Notes: generated from the sequence alone by a model not told the origin. Shown: positions 44,070-51,838, counted from the stretch's first letter. The stretch: 64,000 nucleotides of DNA from Bacteroidota bacterium (GCA_023417065.1 JAEZGH010000042.1:62001-126000); one strand, 5' to 3'. Numbers and translations: made by a program.

Positions 44070-44993
44070 ATGACCAATTACAACTATAGTCTTGAGGAAT
44101 ACAATGGCCCAGCAACCCGGCACACCTGCCCCGCCTGCGGAAAGCCACGCCAATTTTCACGATACGTTGGCCCGGATGGCAATTACATTGCTGACCATGT
44201 GGGGAAATGCAACCGTGCATCAAAGTGCCAATATCATTTCACACCGAAGCAATACTTCCAGGATAACCCCACGGCTTCAATACAGCCCGCCAGACGCACG
44301 AAGTCCGAACCGGCGAAGCCAATACAATACATTCCCGCGGAGGTCTTAGAACGCACGCTACGGGCCTATACGTGCAATTCGTTTGTGATGTACCTGAATA
44401 GCCTGTTTGACCCCGAAACGGTGACTTGGCTTATTGAGCGCTACTTCATCGGCACAACCAGAACCGGAAGCGCTATTTTCTGGCAGGTAGATGAACGCGG
44501 AAAGATTCGGACCGGCAAGGTCATTCACTACGGGCCAGACGGACACCGCGATAAATTGATCCCCCCTTTCTTCATCCATCCAAAGTTGAACATTCAAACG
44601 ATAAGCCAATGCCTATTTGGTCAACACTTAATGGCCGGAAATTCGGCACCCATTGGATTAGTCGAATCTGAAAAGACCGCCGTGATAATGGCCGGAAAGA
44701 TGCCGCAATACCTTTGGATGGCAACAGGTGGAAAATCCAACCTTTCGAAAGTGGATGCACTGAAGGGAAGAAAAGTGATTGCCTTTCCCGATACCGACGC
44801 GCACGCGGAATGGACGGAACGTCTGACACCTTACGGTTTCAAAGTCTCAAGTGCACTGCAAAGGTATTGCACGAAACCAGGCTTAGACCTGGCTGACTTT
44901 GTAACACCAGAACCACAACCGTATTACGATTATTTACAGGACGGCCGGACAATACTAATGCACCCGGTGGGATATCCGATGGAATGGAATTAA
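44070..44993 (+). CDS. Primase-like protein with zinc finger and Toprim-type domain
   Basis: The start is placed at the ATG at 44070 (307 residues); a TTG at 43983 would read through the repeat array. Two cysteine pairs, CPACGKPRQF and CNRASKCQYH, form a zinc finger like those of DnaG-type and DUF6371 proteins. The C-terminal half has GLVESEKTAVIMA (Toprim glutamate) and VIAFPDTDAHAEW (the DxD pair), ending KPGLDLADF. This is the arrangement of the small primase-like proteins found beside RepA helicases in Bacteroidota mobile elements. It should make or help make primers for element replication. The ATPase gene precedes it, so a two-gene replication module is likely. Confidence 0.8.
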   Translation: MTNYNYSLEEYNGPATRHTCPACGKPRQFSRYVGPDGNYIADHVGKCNRASKCQYHFTPKQYFQDNPTASIQPARRTKSEPAKPIQYIPAEVLERTLRAYTCNSFVMYLNSLFDPETVTWLIERYFIGTTRTGSAIFWQVDERGKIRTGKVIHYGPDGHRDKLIPPFFIHPKLNIQTISQCLFGQHLMAGNSAPIGLVESEKTAVIMAGKMPQYLWMATGGKSNLSKVDALKGRKVIAFPDTDAHAEWTERLTPYGFKVSSALQRYCTKPGLDLADFVTPEPQPYYDYLQDGRTILMHPVGYPMEWN

Positions 44994-45116
44994 CAAGGTT
45001 CGATTCCATGAAGGAATGAAAAGAGGACGCCAAACAAAGGCAAAAACAAACACTTGGAACAAATCAGGAACACAATAAGGATAACACTTGGAAAATTACC
45101 CTTCGCATTATGAACC

Positions 45117-45572
45117 TTGAACGCACTCAAAATACTGGCTGAACTTGACTATCAAGCTAAACGCAGCCTTTTCAAGAACATACCTGAACACGCCATCACG
45201 CGCACGAAGTTTTCCGACCAAACAACGAACGGATTAACGCGTGCCATCCTAAAAACCTTCGGACTTCATGGAATCTTTGCTACCCGCATTGATTCGAAAG
45301 GCACTTACAACGCACACCTAAAACGATTCATTCCAAGCACACAAAAGTCCGGCTTACCCGATATCCTGGCATTACCCGGAGGACAGGCAACTTGGATTGA
45401 AGTCAAGTGCAAACATACTCGGGACCGGCTCAGACCTCACCAGCGGAAACGCATCGAGGAACTACGCGCAACCGGCGCAACCGTCTTCATCGCTGAGGAC
45501 TATCAAAGCTTTTATCAGTGGTTTATCGACCATATCAAACCGGAAAATCAATTATCAACTATAACAATCTAA
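45117..45572 (+). CDS. VRR-NUC domain nuclease
   Basis: The 151-residue protein has the VRR-NUC PD-(D/E)XK core: Asp82 in SGLPDILAL, Glu95 and Lys97 in WIEVKCKH, and RLRPHQRKRIEEL after it. Such stand-alone domains are common in phages and mobile elements and process branched or Holliday-type DNA. The start is TTG at 45117: a TGA at 45111 blocks any extension, and the ATG at 45110 is in another frame and stops after ten codons. This is an odd start that may lower expression or hide a frameshift. It follows the primase by 123 bp and precedes the 316-aa gene by six bases. Confidence 0.85.
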   Translation: MNALKILAELDYQAKRSLFKNIPEHAITRTKFSDQTTNGLTRAILKTFGLHGIFATRIDSKGTYNAHLKRFIPSTQKSGLPDILALPGGQATWIEVKCKHTRDRLRPHQRKRIEELRATGATVFIAEDYQSFYQWFIDHIKPENQLSTITI

Positions 45573-45578
45573 ACACTT

Positions 45579-46529
45579 ATGAACGGACCTTTAGAACTAC
45601 TCGCCTACATTGAGGAAAAATTCCTTGCGAATAATTCACACCTCAAACCAACGGTAACAGCCCGTGAGATTGCCCAAAAAATTTCTGAACAATTTGAACT
45701 CGCTAATGGGAGACTTTTTTCGAAAAAGAATCAGCAGGAAGCCGGGAACATTGACCGTGTAATTTTTGAAGTCGGTAAGGCAAACCGATTCTTCCAGATA
45801 AAGAACACGGCCTCTTTCAATCGCAAGTACACGAACAAGCTCAATGAAGCGCAGATGCAACGGGCGAAGGATCTCACCCGGAAGCAAATCGAAACCTATC
45901 TGAACGCCCGGGGAATAGTTTTCAAGGATGAACCCGGGGGAAGTGAAATCCGGCAACATGTTATCGCCAAGATTCTCAAAAATGGTTTCATCGTTGAGGA
46001 TGCCGCAGACGGAAATGGAATTGCCTTTCGTCAGCTACGTGACGATTATTGGTCACTCAAGCAATTCAAGCCGGAAGAAGTCATCGAAAGGGCAATGGCG
46101 GGAATGGTCGATACAAACCGCACAGAACTTCAAGCGCTTGAAATGGAAGCTAGCTTACGCGAAAAAGCCTTGCGTCTTGCTCACCGCGAAATTGACGAGC
46201 GCACAGGTGAGTTCAAACTCAATCACAAACACGCATCGTCTCTTTTCCAAGCTATGAAGGATCAGGCAATGACGCAACGCGTCGGCAAGCGCATACCGAC
46301 CGCAGAACGTTTCGAACTCGAACAAGAGTTTTTGAATGAATTTATCTGGCGAGAGGGAATCATTGGAGGCACTTACAAAGACCTCACACTGTCGGAACGC
46401 CAGCACGTGGATGCGTTCGTAAAGAATCGGTTTAAAGACCTGGAAACACCGACCATTACCACAAGTGAAGGACTTGAAGAATACGAAGCGCGATACAGGA
46501 ACTTCGACAATCTCACGGGTGAATATTGA
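45579..46529 (+). CDS. Element protein of unknown function (316 aa)
   Basis: I do not recognise a family. The chain is charged and mainly helical, without signal peptide or membrane segment. Residues 1-75 look like a winged-helix or HTH region (TVTAREIAQKISEQF). A central part at about 95-150 includes ARGIVFKDEPGGSEIRQHV, followed by KILKNGFIVEDAADGNGI. A helical region rich in Glu/Arg at about 195-235 probably forms a coiled coil. It begins six bases after the VRR-NUC gene, so the two should act together, perhaps in DNA processing or packaging. It shows no large-terminase or portal motif. Confidence 0.6.
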   Translation: MNGPLELLAYIEEKFLANNSHLKPTVTAREIAQKISEQFELANGRLFSKKNQQEAGNIDRVIFEVGKANRFFQIKNTASFNRKYTNKLNEAQMQRAKDLTRKQIETYLNARGIVFKDEPGGSEIRQHVIAKILKNGFIVEDAADGNGIAFRQLRDDYWSLKQFKPEEVIERAMAGMVDTNRTELQALEMEASLREKALRLAHREIDERTGEFKLNHKHASSLFQAMKDQAMTQRVGKRIPTAERFELEQEFLNEFIWREGIIGGTYKDLTLSERQHVDAFVKNRFKDLETPTITTSEGLEEYEARYRNFDNLTGEY

Positions 46530-46664
46530 GGTTCGATTCCGCTCGAGAACATAGGAAAGGCTGTCATAAATACGCCGATGGCCTTTCCCATAGCTCAAAG
46601 AATAACAAACAGGATCACAAAGGACTTACACACTTGGAACCCCTACAATTAATCTACTTTAGAA

Positions 46665-46958
46665 ATGGCGAAACGTGCAAAGACCGGCGGTCGAAAGAAG
46701 GGAACGCCAAACAAAACAACGTCTGAATTACGGTCATTGGTGACCAAGTTCACGGTCGAAAATTTCCCGGAGTTTCAATCGGCTTTCAGCGATTTATCCG
46801 CAAAGGGAAAAGTTTTCGCGTTCCTGCGATTGCTCAAATTCTCAATTCCAGAATACGGAAGCATCACCGATTCAATCCAGAACCTTCCGGAACATGACTT
46901 AGAATTTTTACTTGAACGATTTAAACAAAAAATCAATGGACAAAAAGACACTGATTAA
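46665..46958 (+). CDS. Small DUF5681-like protein
   Basis: The 97-residue protein opens with AKTGGRKKGTPNKTTSELR, the basic Gly-Arg-x-Lys-Gly-Thr-Pro-Asn-Lys motif of DUF5681-like proteins, which are frequent next to phage packaging genes. The rest is helical and ends QKINGQKDTD. The motif may bind nucleic acid. Its function is not known; small-terminase-like activity has been suggested for some such proteins, but nothing here proves it. It follows the 316-aa gene by 135 bp of untranslated sequence containing a repeated motif, and overlaps the next small gene by 23 bases. Confidence 0.6.
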   Translation: MAKRAKTGGRKKGTPNKTTSELRSLVTKFTVENFPEFQSAFSDLSAKGKVFAFLRLLKFSIPEYGSITDSIQNLPEHDLEFLLERFKQKINGQKDTD

Positions 46959-47109
46959 AGAGCTCCAGAAGCTAATCAAAAAGCCAGAAGCAATTGTTTT
47001 CCGGGACGATTCCGGAATGACTTTGAACGGCCGCGAAATCTCAAACAAAGAATACGAGCGGTTAAGTAACACACACAATGTAAAAACTATCAACTGGATA
47101 GAATCATGA
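46936..47109 (+). CDS. Small element protein, 57 aa
   Basis: Starts at ATG 46936, inside the end of the preceding gene (23-base overlap; an upstream TTG at 46912 is possible but weaker). The product is basic and helical at its start (MDKKTLIKELQKLIKK) and then has a short beta-like part (IVFRDDSGMTLNGREISN). No family is recognised. It ends in an ATGA overlap with the next gene, which supports translation. Confidence 0.5.
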   Translation: MDKKTLIKELQKLIKKPEAIVFRDDSGMTLNGREISNKEYERLSNTHNVKTINWIES

Positions 47110-47324
47110 ATAGAAAACAGATACTACTCGAAGAACTTCGAAGCGCCATGCAAGGCGGCGGGCAAAGTGAAAAGTGCATTTGTCATAAGGGCAAATATTA
47201 TGGGGTGCACGAAGTGGATATTAAGCGGAGTTTTGCTCCGATACCTGGGGCGAAGGGAAGCACGACACCCCCTGCAGTGAGTGAAGTATTCTTCATTAAC
47301 CAACACACCAAGATTCTATTCTGA
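47106..47324 (+). CDS. Small element protein, 72 aa
   Basis: The start ATG overlaps the previous stop (ATGA). The product begins with a helical segment (RKQILLEELRSAMQGGG), then two cysteines (EKCICHKGKYYGV) and ends FFINQHTKILF. No family is recognised. The stop is one base before the start of the 459-aa gene. Its tight coupling suggests that it belongs to a single transcript from 46665 to 48848. Confidence 0.5.
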   Translation: MNRKQILLEELRSAMQGGGQSEKCICHKGKYYGVHEVDIKRSFAPIPGAKGSTTPPAVSEVFFINQHTKILF

Positions 47325-47325
47325 T

Positions 47326-48660
47326 ATGATAAACCTCAGCGACGCCCTACCGGTCCAATTCTGGCAAGGATCAGAAAAACCGTTCAACGATGCGCTACAT
47401 TATGGGATAACCCCGATTTGTTTTAATCAACCGTTCCAATGTGATGACGTGATTAGGTTGCAATTTACCGATGACGACCCGGACAATGATTACTCGTTAT
47501 TGGTTTTTGATAAGGACGATAATGTTTTGCAAACGGTCCCTTTTGACAAGACGGTACCGGGGCAACAGTTAATCGAAATTCCGGTCGATTCATTGCAGTT
47601 TTCAAACCCTGATTTTCTTTCTGGTATAGCCACCTGGGACACCATCGCCGGGGTCCCTGGTTGGTTTGTTACAGGCCAGAACTTCCAATGGCCTGGTTTT
47701 GGCGATCAGGTCATTGCGGAATCGCCAACGTCGGGAGTATCGAATACCGGCGCAATTGGGCAAGCCAGGCCGGACCACCCGGACCGTGGATGGCCGGCGG
47801 GAACTTACAGCGTAAGGATTCGAGGACAGAACTTGAGTTCAAACGGAATGGATCCAAAGTACCTGCGGCTGTATATGTTCTCAGGTAATTCAGATTCAAA
47901 TGTGAACGGCGCTGTTACGATCGGCGCGTTTGAATGGAACATTGGATGGGGGAATATTTACTACGATGTTTATTTCACCTTGACCGAGCCAGTGCATCAC
48001 CTTTGGTTTATGTGGGAAAAGCACGGCCCTTCAAGCGGATTCGACCTTAAGTTCAGTTTGGATTCAATCACTATTCAAAGCCATCCATCCACCGAATGGA
48101 TTCCGGACCCAACCTATGACGCGAAGGGCATGTATGAATTGGCCTTCACTTTCGAAAGCCTGGGAATCTGTGAGAAAACGGTAAAACTAAAAGTTATCAA
48201 GGATGGATCACCATCGGAAGAAATAGCCACCTCCGATTTGCTTTCGGTTCAATCGCACATCAATGCTACCCTGGCGATTGACTACACAAATCATAAGGAT
48301 TTTTACGGGATTGCGTACAGTGAGACAAGCCCGGCGCCAGTTTTCAGGCTTCGGATTCCTGCAATCTTTTATGAAGAAGATAATCCAGCAGAGCAGGAAG
48401 ATCACGAACTCGCGAACGGAACGATCACCAGGCTTTTCAATAAGATGGAAGAACGCCGGAAACTGGATATCGGCTATATGCCGCAATTCATGCATCGAAA
48501 ACTCCAGATTGTGTTAATGCACGATACGGTAATGATTGAAGGAATGGAATGGATTCGACGCGAGGCATACGAAAAAATAGAGGGGAACAAACGCTATCCC
48601 CTCAAGCGGGCTTCGGTCTGGCTGCACGATAAGAACTTCATAAAAAAAAATTCTCTGTGA
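47326..48660 (+). CDS. Large beta-rich element protein (444 aa), unrecognised
   Basis: The start is set at the ATG at 47326, one base after the preceding stop; an in-frame upstream Met at 47281 would overlap that gene. The 444-residue chain has no signal peptide or membrane segment. It is rich in Trp, Phe, Asp and Gly, with phrases such as QFWQGSEKPFNDALHYGI, FVTGQNFQWPGFGDQV and RIRGQNLSSNGMDPKYLRLY, which look like beta-sandwich modules of carbohydrate-binding type. The C-terminal 100 residues are helical and basic and end in an A-rich tract (nine A at 48642-48650). Phage structural proteins of Bacteroidota have similar composition, but no family is established. It is the element's largest cargo gene. 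Possible roles: tail or receptor-binding component, or capture of a helper phage. Confidence 0.6.
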   Translation: MINLSDALPVQFWQGSEKPFNDALHYGITPICFNQPFQCDDVIRLQFTDDDPDNDYSLLVFDKDDNVLQTVPFDKTVPGQQLIEIPVDSLQFSNPDFLSGIATWDTIAGVPGWFVTGQNFQWPGFGDQVIAESPTSGVSNTGAIGQARPDHPDRGWPAGTYSVRIRGQNLSSNGMDPKYLRLYMFSGNSDSNVNGAVTIGAFEWNIGWGNIYYDVYFTLTEPVHHLWFMWEKHGPSSGFDLKFSLDSITIQSHPSTEWIPDPTYDAKGMYELAFTFESLGICEKTVKLKVIKDGSPSEEIATSDLLSVQSHINATLAIDYTNHKDFYGIAYSETSPAPVFRLRIPAIFYEEDNPAEQEDHELANGTITRLFNKMEERRKLDIGYMPQFMHRKLQIVLMHDTVMIEGMEWIRREAYEKIEGNKRYPLKRASVWLHDKNFIKKNSL

Positions 48661-48848
48661 TGGGCAGGGGAATTGATTGGTTACTGATCATCGGGGGCAT
48701 CTTGGCCCCCGGAGTAGCGTTTTACCTTAACCCGCTTAACCTTAATCCGCATAGCTTGTTCCCGTGGATTTGGACCTGCTACATGCTTGTGCTTCTATTC
48801 CGGGCAATGCGACTTAATGTAGACAATGACGAAAAAGGAAAATTCTGA
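48660..48848 (+). CDS. Small two-helix membrane protein
   Basis: The 62-residue product (start ATG 48660, overlapping the previous stop by one base) has two hydrophobic segments, WLLIIGGILAPGVAFYL and PWIWTCYMLVLLFRAM, and a charged tail. Two-helix small proteins in phage-like elements are sometimes holins; this one shows nothing that proves it. Tight overlap suggests expression with the large beta-rich protein. Confidence 0.55.
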   Translation: MGRGIDWLLIIGGILAPGVAFYLNPLNLNPHSLFPWIWTCYMLVLLFRAMRLNVDNDEKGKF

Positions 48849-48880
48849 TTATCAAATAGTTAAACTTTACAATTATAAGC

Positions 48881-49018
48881 ATGAAAGATTCACCGAAACC
48901 GTTCCCTGGGATGGATAAAAACTATTTCGAATTGCCAGGGGCTTCGACTTCAATCAAACCATCTATCCCGCGACAGATTCCGGCTGTAAGGATGAAACGG
49001 AAAGTCAGAAAGTATTAG
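48881..49018 (+). CDS. Very small ORF, 45 aa, last gene of the element
   Basis: Reads MKDSPKPFPGMDKNYFELPG then a Pro/Ser-rich middle and a basic end (MKRKVRKY). It starts 32 bases after the previous gene. The basic C-terminus and clean ATG make it plausible, but its length gives little support. No family is recognised. Confidence 0.35.
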   Translation: MKDSPKPFPGMDKNYFELPGASTSIKPSIPRQIPAVRMKRKVRKY

Positions 49019-49132
49019 AGGGGAATCATAGTTTTTCCGACAGACAGGAATTTCTGATACAACGCTAAATTTTGTCGTAGACGGTCAAGTTTCATGGAAA
49101 GACTCGGGGTCATAAATTATTAGAAGGCTAGA

Positions 49133-49150
49133 TGTTACACTAACTGTTAC
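49133..49150 (+). promoter_or_regulatory. Candidate integrase arm-type sites (right)
   Basis: TGTTAC at 49133 and 49145, exactly 12 bases apart, in the same orientation as the tandem TGTTAC pair near the left att site. They lie 49 bases inside attR. Confidence 0.45.
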
Positions 49151-49198
49151 CCTACATAGAAAAAAAGGCCTCCAGAAATATCCAAAAACACCTTTTTC

Positions 49199-49222
49199 GT
49201 GGTCTCACCGGGAATCGAACCC
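49199..49222. repeat. attR: attR: right 24-bp copy, the current tRNA-Arg 3' end
   Basis: Identical to attL over 24 bases and forming the 3' end (T arm and acceptor strand) of the intact tRNA-Arg gene. One copy plus the intervening 8.5 kb is the inserted DNA. Confidence 0.9.
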
Positions 49223-49271
49223 AGATCTAGAGTTTAGGAAACTCCTATTCTATCCGTTGAACTATGAGACC
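49200..49271 (-). tRNA. tRNA-Arg (anticodon CCT)
   Basis: The minus strand folds as a tRNA: acceptor GGTCTCA/TGAGACC with discriminator A, a D arm, anticodon stem GGAGT/ACTCT with a seven-base loop TTCCTAA, and a T arm with TTCGATT loop. The loop places CCT at 34-36, so it reads AGG (Arg). CCA is not encoded. The last 23 bases are supplied by the element's att sequence and are identical to the displaced copy, so the gene is intact. A perfect -7 box lies upstream. Confidence 0.93.
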
Positions 49272-49274
49272 ATT

Positions 49275-49300
49275 CTCCCAATGAAGGGAGCGCAAAGATA
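49275..49300 (-). promoter_or_regulatory. tRNA-Arg promoter and leader hairpin
   Basis: On the minus strand TATCTTTG at 49300-49293 is a perfect Bacteroidota -7 box. Between it and the tRNA a small hairpin CTCCC/GGGAG (49275-49290) lies in the expected precursor leader. Confidence 0.6.
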
Positions 49301-49398
49301 AAATTTTGGCCGTAAAAAGGTAATTAAACCGGGTTTCTTCTCATCCGATCCCCATCCCGGCCCGTTTGCGTTAAATGCAGCCCAAGACAGCTTTGCTA

Positions 49399-51069
49399 CT
49401 ACGAAATTTTAACGGGTTCCCGGTGCCCCACCCACGTAAACCTCCGGTTCACGTAGTCTGGGTTCGTGAACGACGCGTTACCAGCGGGATTTCCGCCCGT
49501 GACATGAAAATCAGAGAAAGCAGCATGCTGATTGAGGTAAATTCCGCCGGTCAGGTTGAACGACACCGGAGTCGCTGCCAGCGAAAGCTCATCCAGAATT
49601 TTGGCACGAGTTGCCTCATCAGTCGTATATGCCCCGCAGGAAATCGCTCCATGATTCATGGCCATGTCTTTGGCAAGTGCTATAGACTCATCAGTATCGC
49701 GTGTGCGTATCAACAGGGCGATCGGACCAAAGAGCTCCTTACTGAAGACATCGCGTTTGTCGGAGGCGACCTCCACCAGTACCGGCGCGAACGCTCGCGC
49801 TTTGCCAAACTGAGGATTGTGCACGGCTCGCGACTTCAGCCATACCTTTCCCGGAAGCTGCTCTGCCGATGTGACGCGTTCGCACGTTTTCTGATTTTGA
49901 ATCGCACCCAGTACAAAAGGGCCAGCCTTCGGATTGTCGACAATGCCATTGATGTTATCTACAAGCTTTTGCGCCACCTCTTCGAAGGAAAGTGTCCCTG
50001 ATGGCGTCTTCACTCCGGTTTCGGCAATGTAAAAATTCTGAGGTGCAGTACACATTTGTCCACTGTACAGACATAGCGAGAATGCCAGGTTCGCCGCTAC
50101 CTTGTCGATGTCGTCAACGGAATCAATGATCACGGAATTTACACCCGTCTTTTCGGTGAAGACAACCTTACCTTTCAAGCCTTCCAGATAGTCGCCGAAC
50201 GCCGCGTTACCAGTGTAATCGATAAGTTTAACATCAGCGTGTTCGGCGAGCTCTTTGGTAATAGGCCTGTCAAGCGTGTCTGCGGCAAGCTGGCAGATAT
50301 CCGGGTTGAAACCATTTTGTTTAAGTGTTTTCTGAATTTCAGCCACAACGATAGCGATAGGCAGAATCGCACCGGGGTGAGGCTTGACAATGACCGCGTT
50401 ACCTGTAATCAGATCGGCATAAATACCGGGCACCGAGTTCCAGGTTGGGAACGTCGAGCAGCCAATTACAACGCCTACGCCTTTCGGAACTGCCCGCCAC
50501 TCCTTAGTCAGCTGTACGTTAATCTTGCCCATGGGCTTATCCCACACCACCTTTTCAGGAAAGCGTTTCAGTTCTTCATAACCGCTGGCGACAGCCTCCA
50601 TTGCACGGTCACCTGCATGCGGCCCCGAGGCCTGGAAAGCCATCATAAACCCCTGCCCAGTTGTATGCATCGTGGCGTAGGCTATCTCAAAAAAGCGAGC
50701 CTTCACTTGCATGAGCGACTCCACCAGAATACCTGCGCGGGTATCAACATCGACTTTCCGCCATTCGTGAAATGACTTCACTGCGCGGCCAGCAAGCTCG
50801 TCTACCGGGTACGTTGGATAAAGTATTCCCAGCGGTTCCTGCAGGTAAGGCGACTCTTCACTGCCTTTCCATTCAGGGGTACCGCTCTGAAGAAGCTCTT
50901 CAAACTTCTTCCCGAGATGCGACTTAAACTTTTGCTGACCTTCAGCATCAGCCGTCTCACCATATACAGCGGGAGATGGATGTTCGGGGAACGCTGCGAA
51001 GAAGGTTCGTTGATGCAAAGCACTTACAGCTTTGTCAATAAGCGCGCGATGAGAATTGAAAAGACTCAT
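49399..51069 (-). CDS. paaN: Aldehyde dehydrogenase-like PaaN protein
   Basis: The 556-residue protein is an aldehyde dehydrogenase-fold enzyme of the PaaN group (phenylacetic acid degradation or its PaaN2 relative). N-terminal residues 1-160 are family-specific. The NAD-fold has VVIGCSTFPTWNSVPGIYAD and GNAVIVKPHP; the active site shows the general-base Glu in VFTEKTGVNSVI and the nucleophilic Cys in YSGQMCTAPQNFYI. In the phenylacetate route PaaN/PaaZ opens and oxidises the ring-cleavage aldehyde. No other paa genes are in the window, so this may be a stand-alone relative with another acyl-aldehyde substrate. It lies directly across from the tRNA-Arg gene. Confidence 0.9.
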   Translation of the reverse strand: MSLFNSHRALIDKAVSALHQRTFFAAFPEHPSPAVYGETADAEGQQKFKSHLGKKFEELLQSGTPEWKGSEESPYLQEPLGILYPTYPVDELAGRAVKSFHEWRKVDVDTRAGILVESLMQVKARFFEIAYATMHTTGQGFMMAFQASGPHAGDRAMEAVASGYEELKRFPEKVVWDKPMGKINVQLTKEWRAVPKGVGVVIGCSTFPTWNSVPGIYADLITGNAVIVKPHPGAILPIAIVVAEIQKTLKQNGFNPDICQLAADTLDRPITKELAEHADVKLIDYTGNAAFGDYLEGLKGKVVFTEKTGVNSVIIDSVDDIDKVAANLAFSLCLYSGQMCTAPQNFYIAETGVKTPSGTLSFEEVAQKLVDNINGIVDNPKAGPFVLGAIQNQKTCERVTSAEQLPGKVWLKSRAVHNPQFGKARAFAPVLVEVASDKRDVFSKELFGPIALLIRTRDTDESIALAKDMAMNHGAISCGAYTTDEATRAKILDELSLAATPVSFNLTGGIYLNQHAAFSDFHVTGGNPAGNASFTNPDYVNRRFTWVGHREPVKIS

Positions 51070-51121
51070 ACAATCTGGTTATAGGTTAATGAATTATGTA
51101 ACTCCGAAAAGCTAACGTGGA

Positions 51122-51838
51122 TCAGTTCTGTGATCCGAAAACCCGCTTCAGCAACTCCGTCGTCCGTGCAACCGGATTCTCACGGATGTTCTTTTCCTCC
51201 TTCGCAATCATCAAAAACAATCCTTCAATAGCCTTGTCGGTGGCGTAGTCGTCAAGGTCAGGATTTACTTTCTGAACCATGGGTATCTGATTATACCGCG
51301 TAACGATATCCGAGTAGTAACGCGTTGCATTTACCTTGTCGAGCGAATTCTTGATGACGGGTTTGAACCGTTCCTTGAGTAAGCCAGACGTGGTGCGTTT
51401 CAGATATTGGGTGGCAGCATCCTGTTCGCCGCGCAAAATTCCCCAGGCATCCTGGATTGTCATCTGGCGTATCGCTGCGATGAAGATCGGTTTGGCTTCT
51501 TTCGCAGCATCCTCCGCCCCGCGGTTCAGCGTCATCACAAACTTATCCACTTCACTTCCCAAACCAATCTGCCGAAGGCGGTCTTCCACTTTTTGAACAT
51601 CCGGCGGGAAGGGAATCTTTATTTCAGGATTTTTGAAGTATCCGTCCACCTGCGAGACAATGTCCGATCCGTTCGAAATCCCTTTAATCAGGGCTTCCTT
51701 CAATCCTTCGGCAACCTCCTCCGTGGTTAACTGCGTACCGCCACCCAGCGATTTATTTACTTCACCCAACGTTTGATTTATCTGTGCAGTCGTACAACCG
51801 CTCAGCACAATCACCATTACAATTGCAATTCTTCTCAT
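51122..51838 (-). CDS. DUF4197 lipoprotein
   Basis: The 238-residue protein has a lipoprotein signal (IVMVIVLSGC, Cys about 15) followed by TTAQINQTLGEVNKSLGGG. The rest matches the DUF4197 pattern: EEVAEGLKEALIKGIS near the start, then NRGAEDAAKEAKPIFIAAI and the end region DDYATDKAIEGLFLMIAKEEK with IRENPVARTTELLKRVFG. It should be a periplasmic helical protein. The family is widespread in Gram-negatives and its function is unknown. It lies 52 bp downstream of the paaN start region, transcribed in the same direction and ahead of it, so one transcript is possible. Confidence 0.88.
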   Translation of the reverse strand: MRRIAIVMVIVLSGCTTAQINQTLGEVNKSLGGGTQLTTEEVAEGLKEALIKGISNGSDIVSQVDGYFKNPEIKIPFPPDVQKVEDRLRQIGLGSEVDKFVMTLNRGAEDAAKEAKPIFIAAIRQMTIQDAWGILRGEQDAATQYLKRTTSGLLKERFKPVIKNSLDKVNATRYYSDIVTRYNQIPMVQKVNPDLDDYATDKAIEGLFLMIAKEEKNIRENPVARTTELLKRVFGSQN

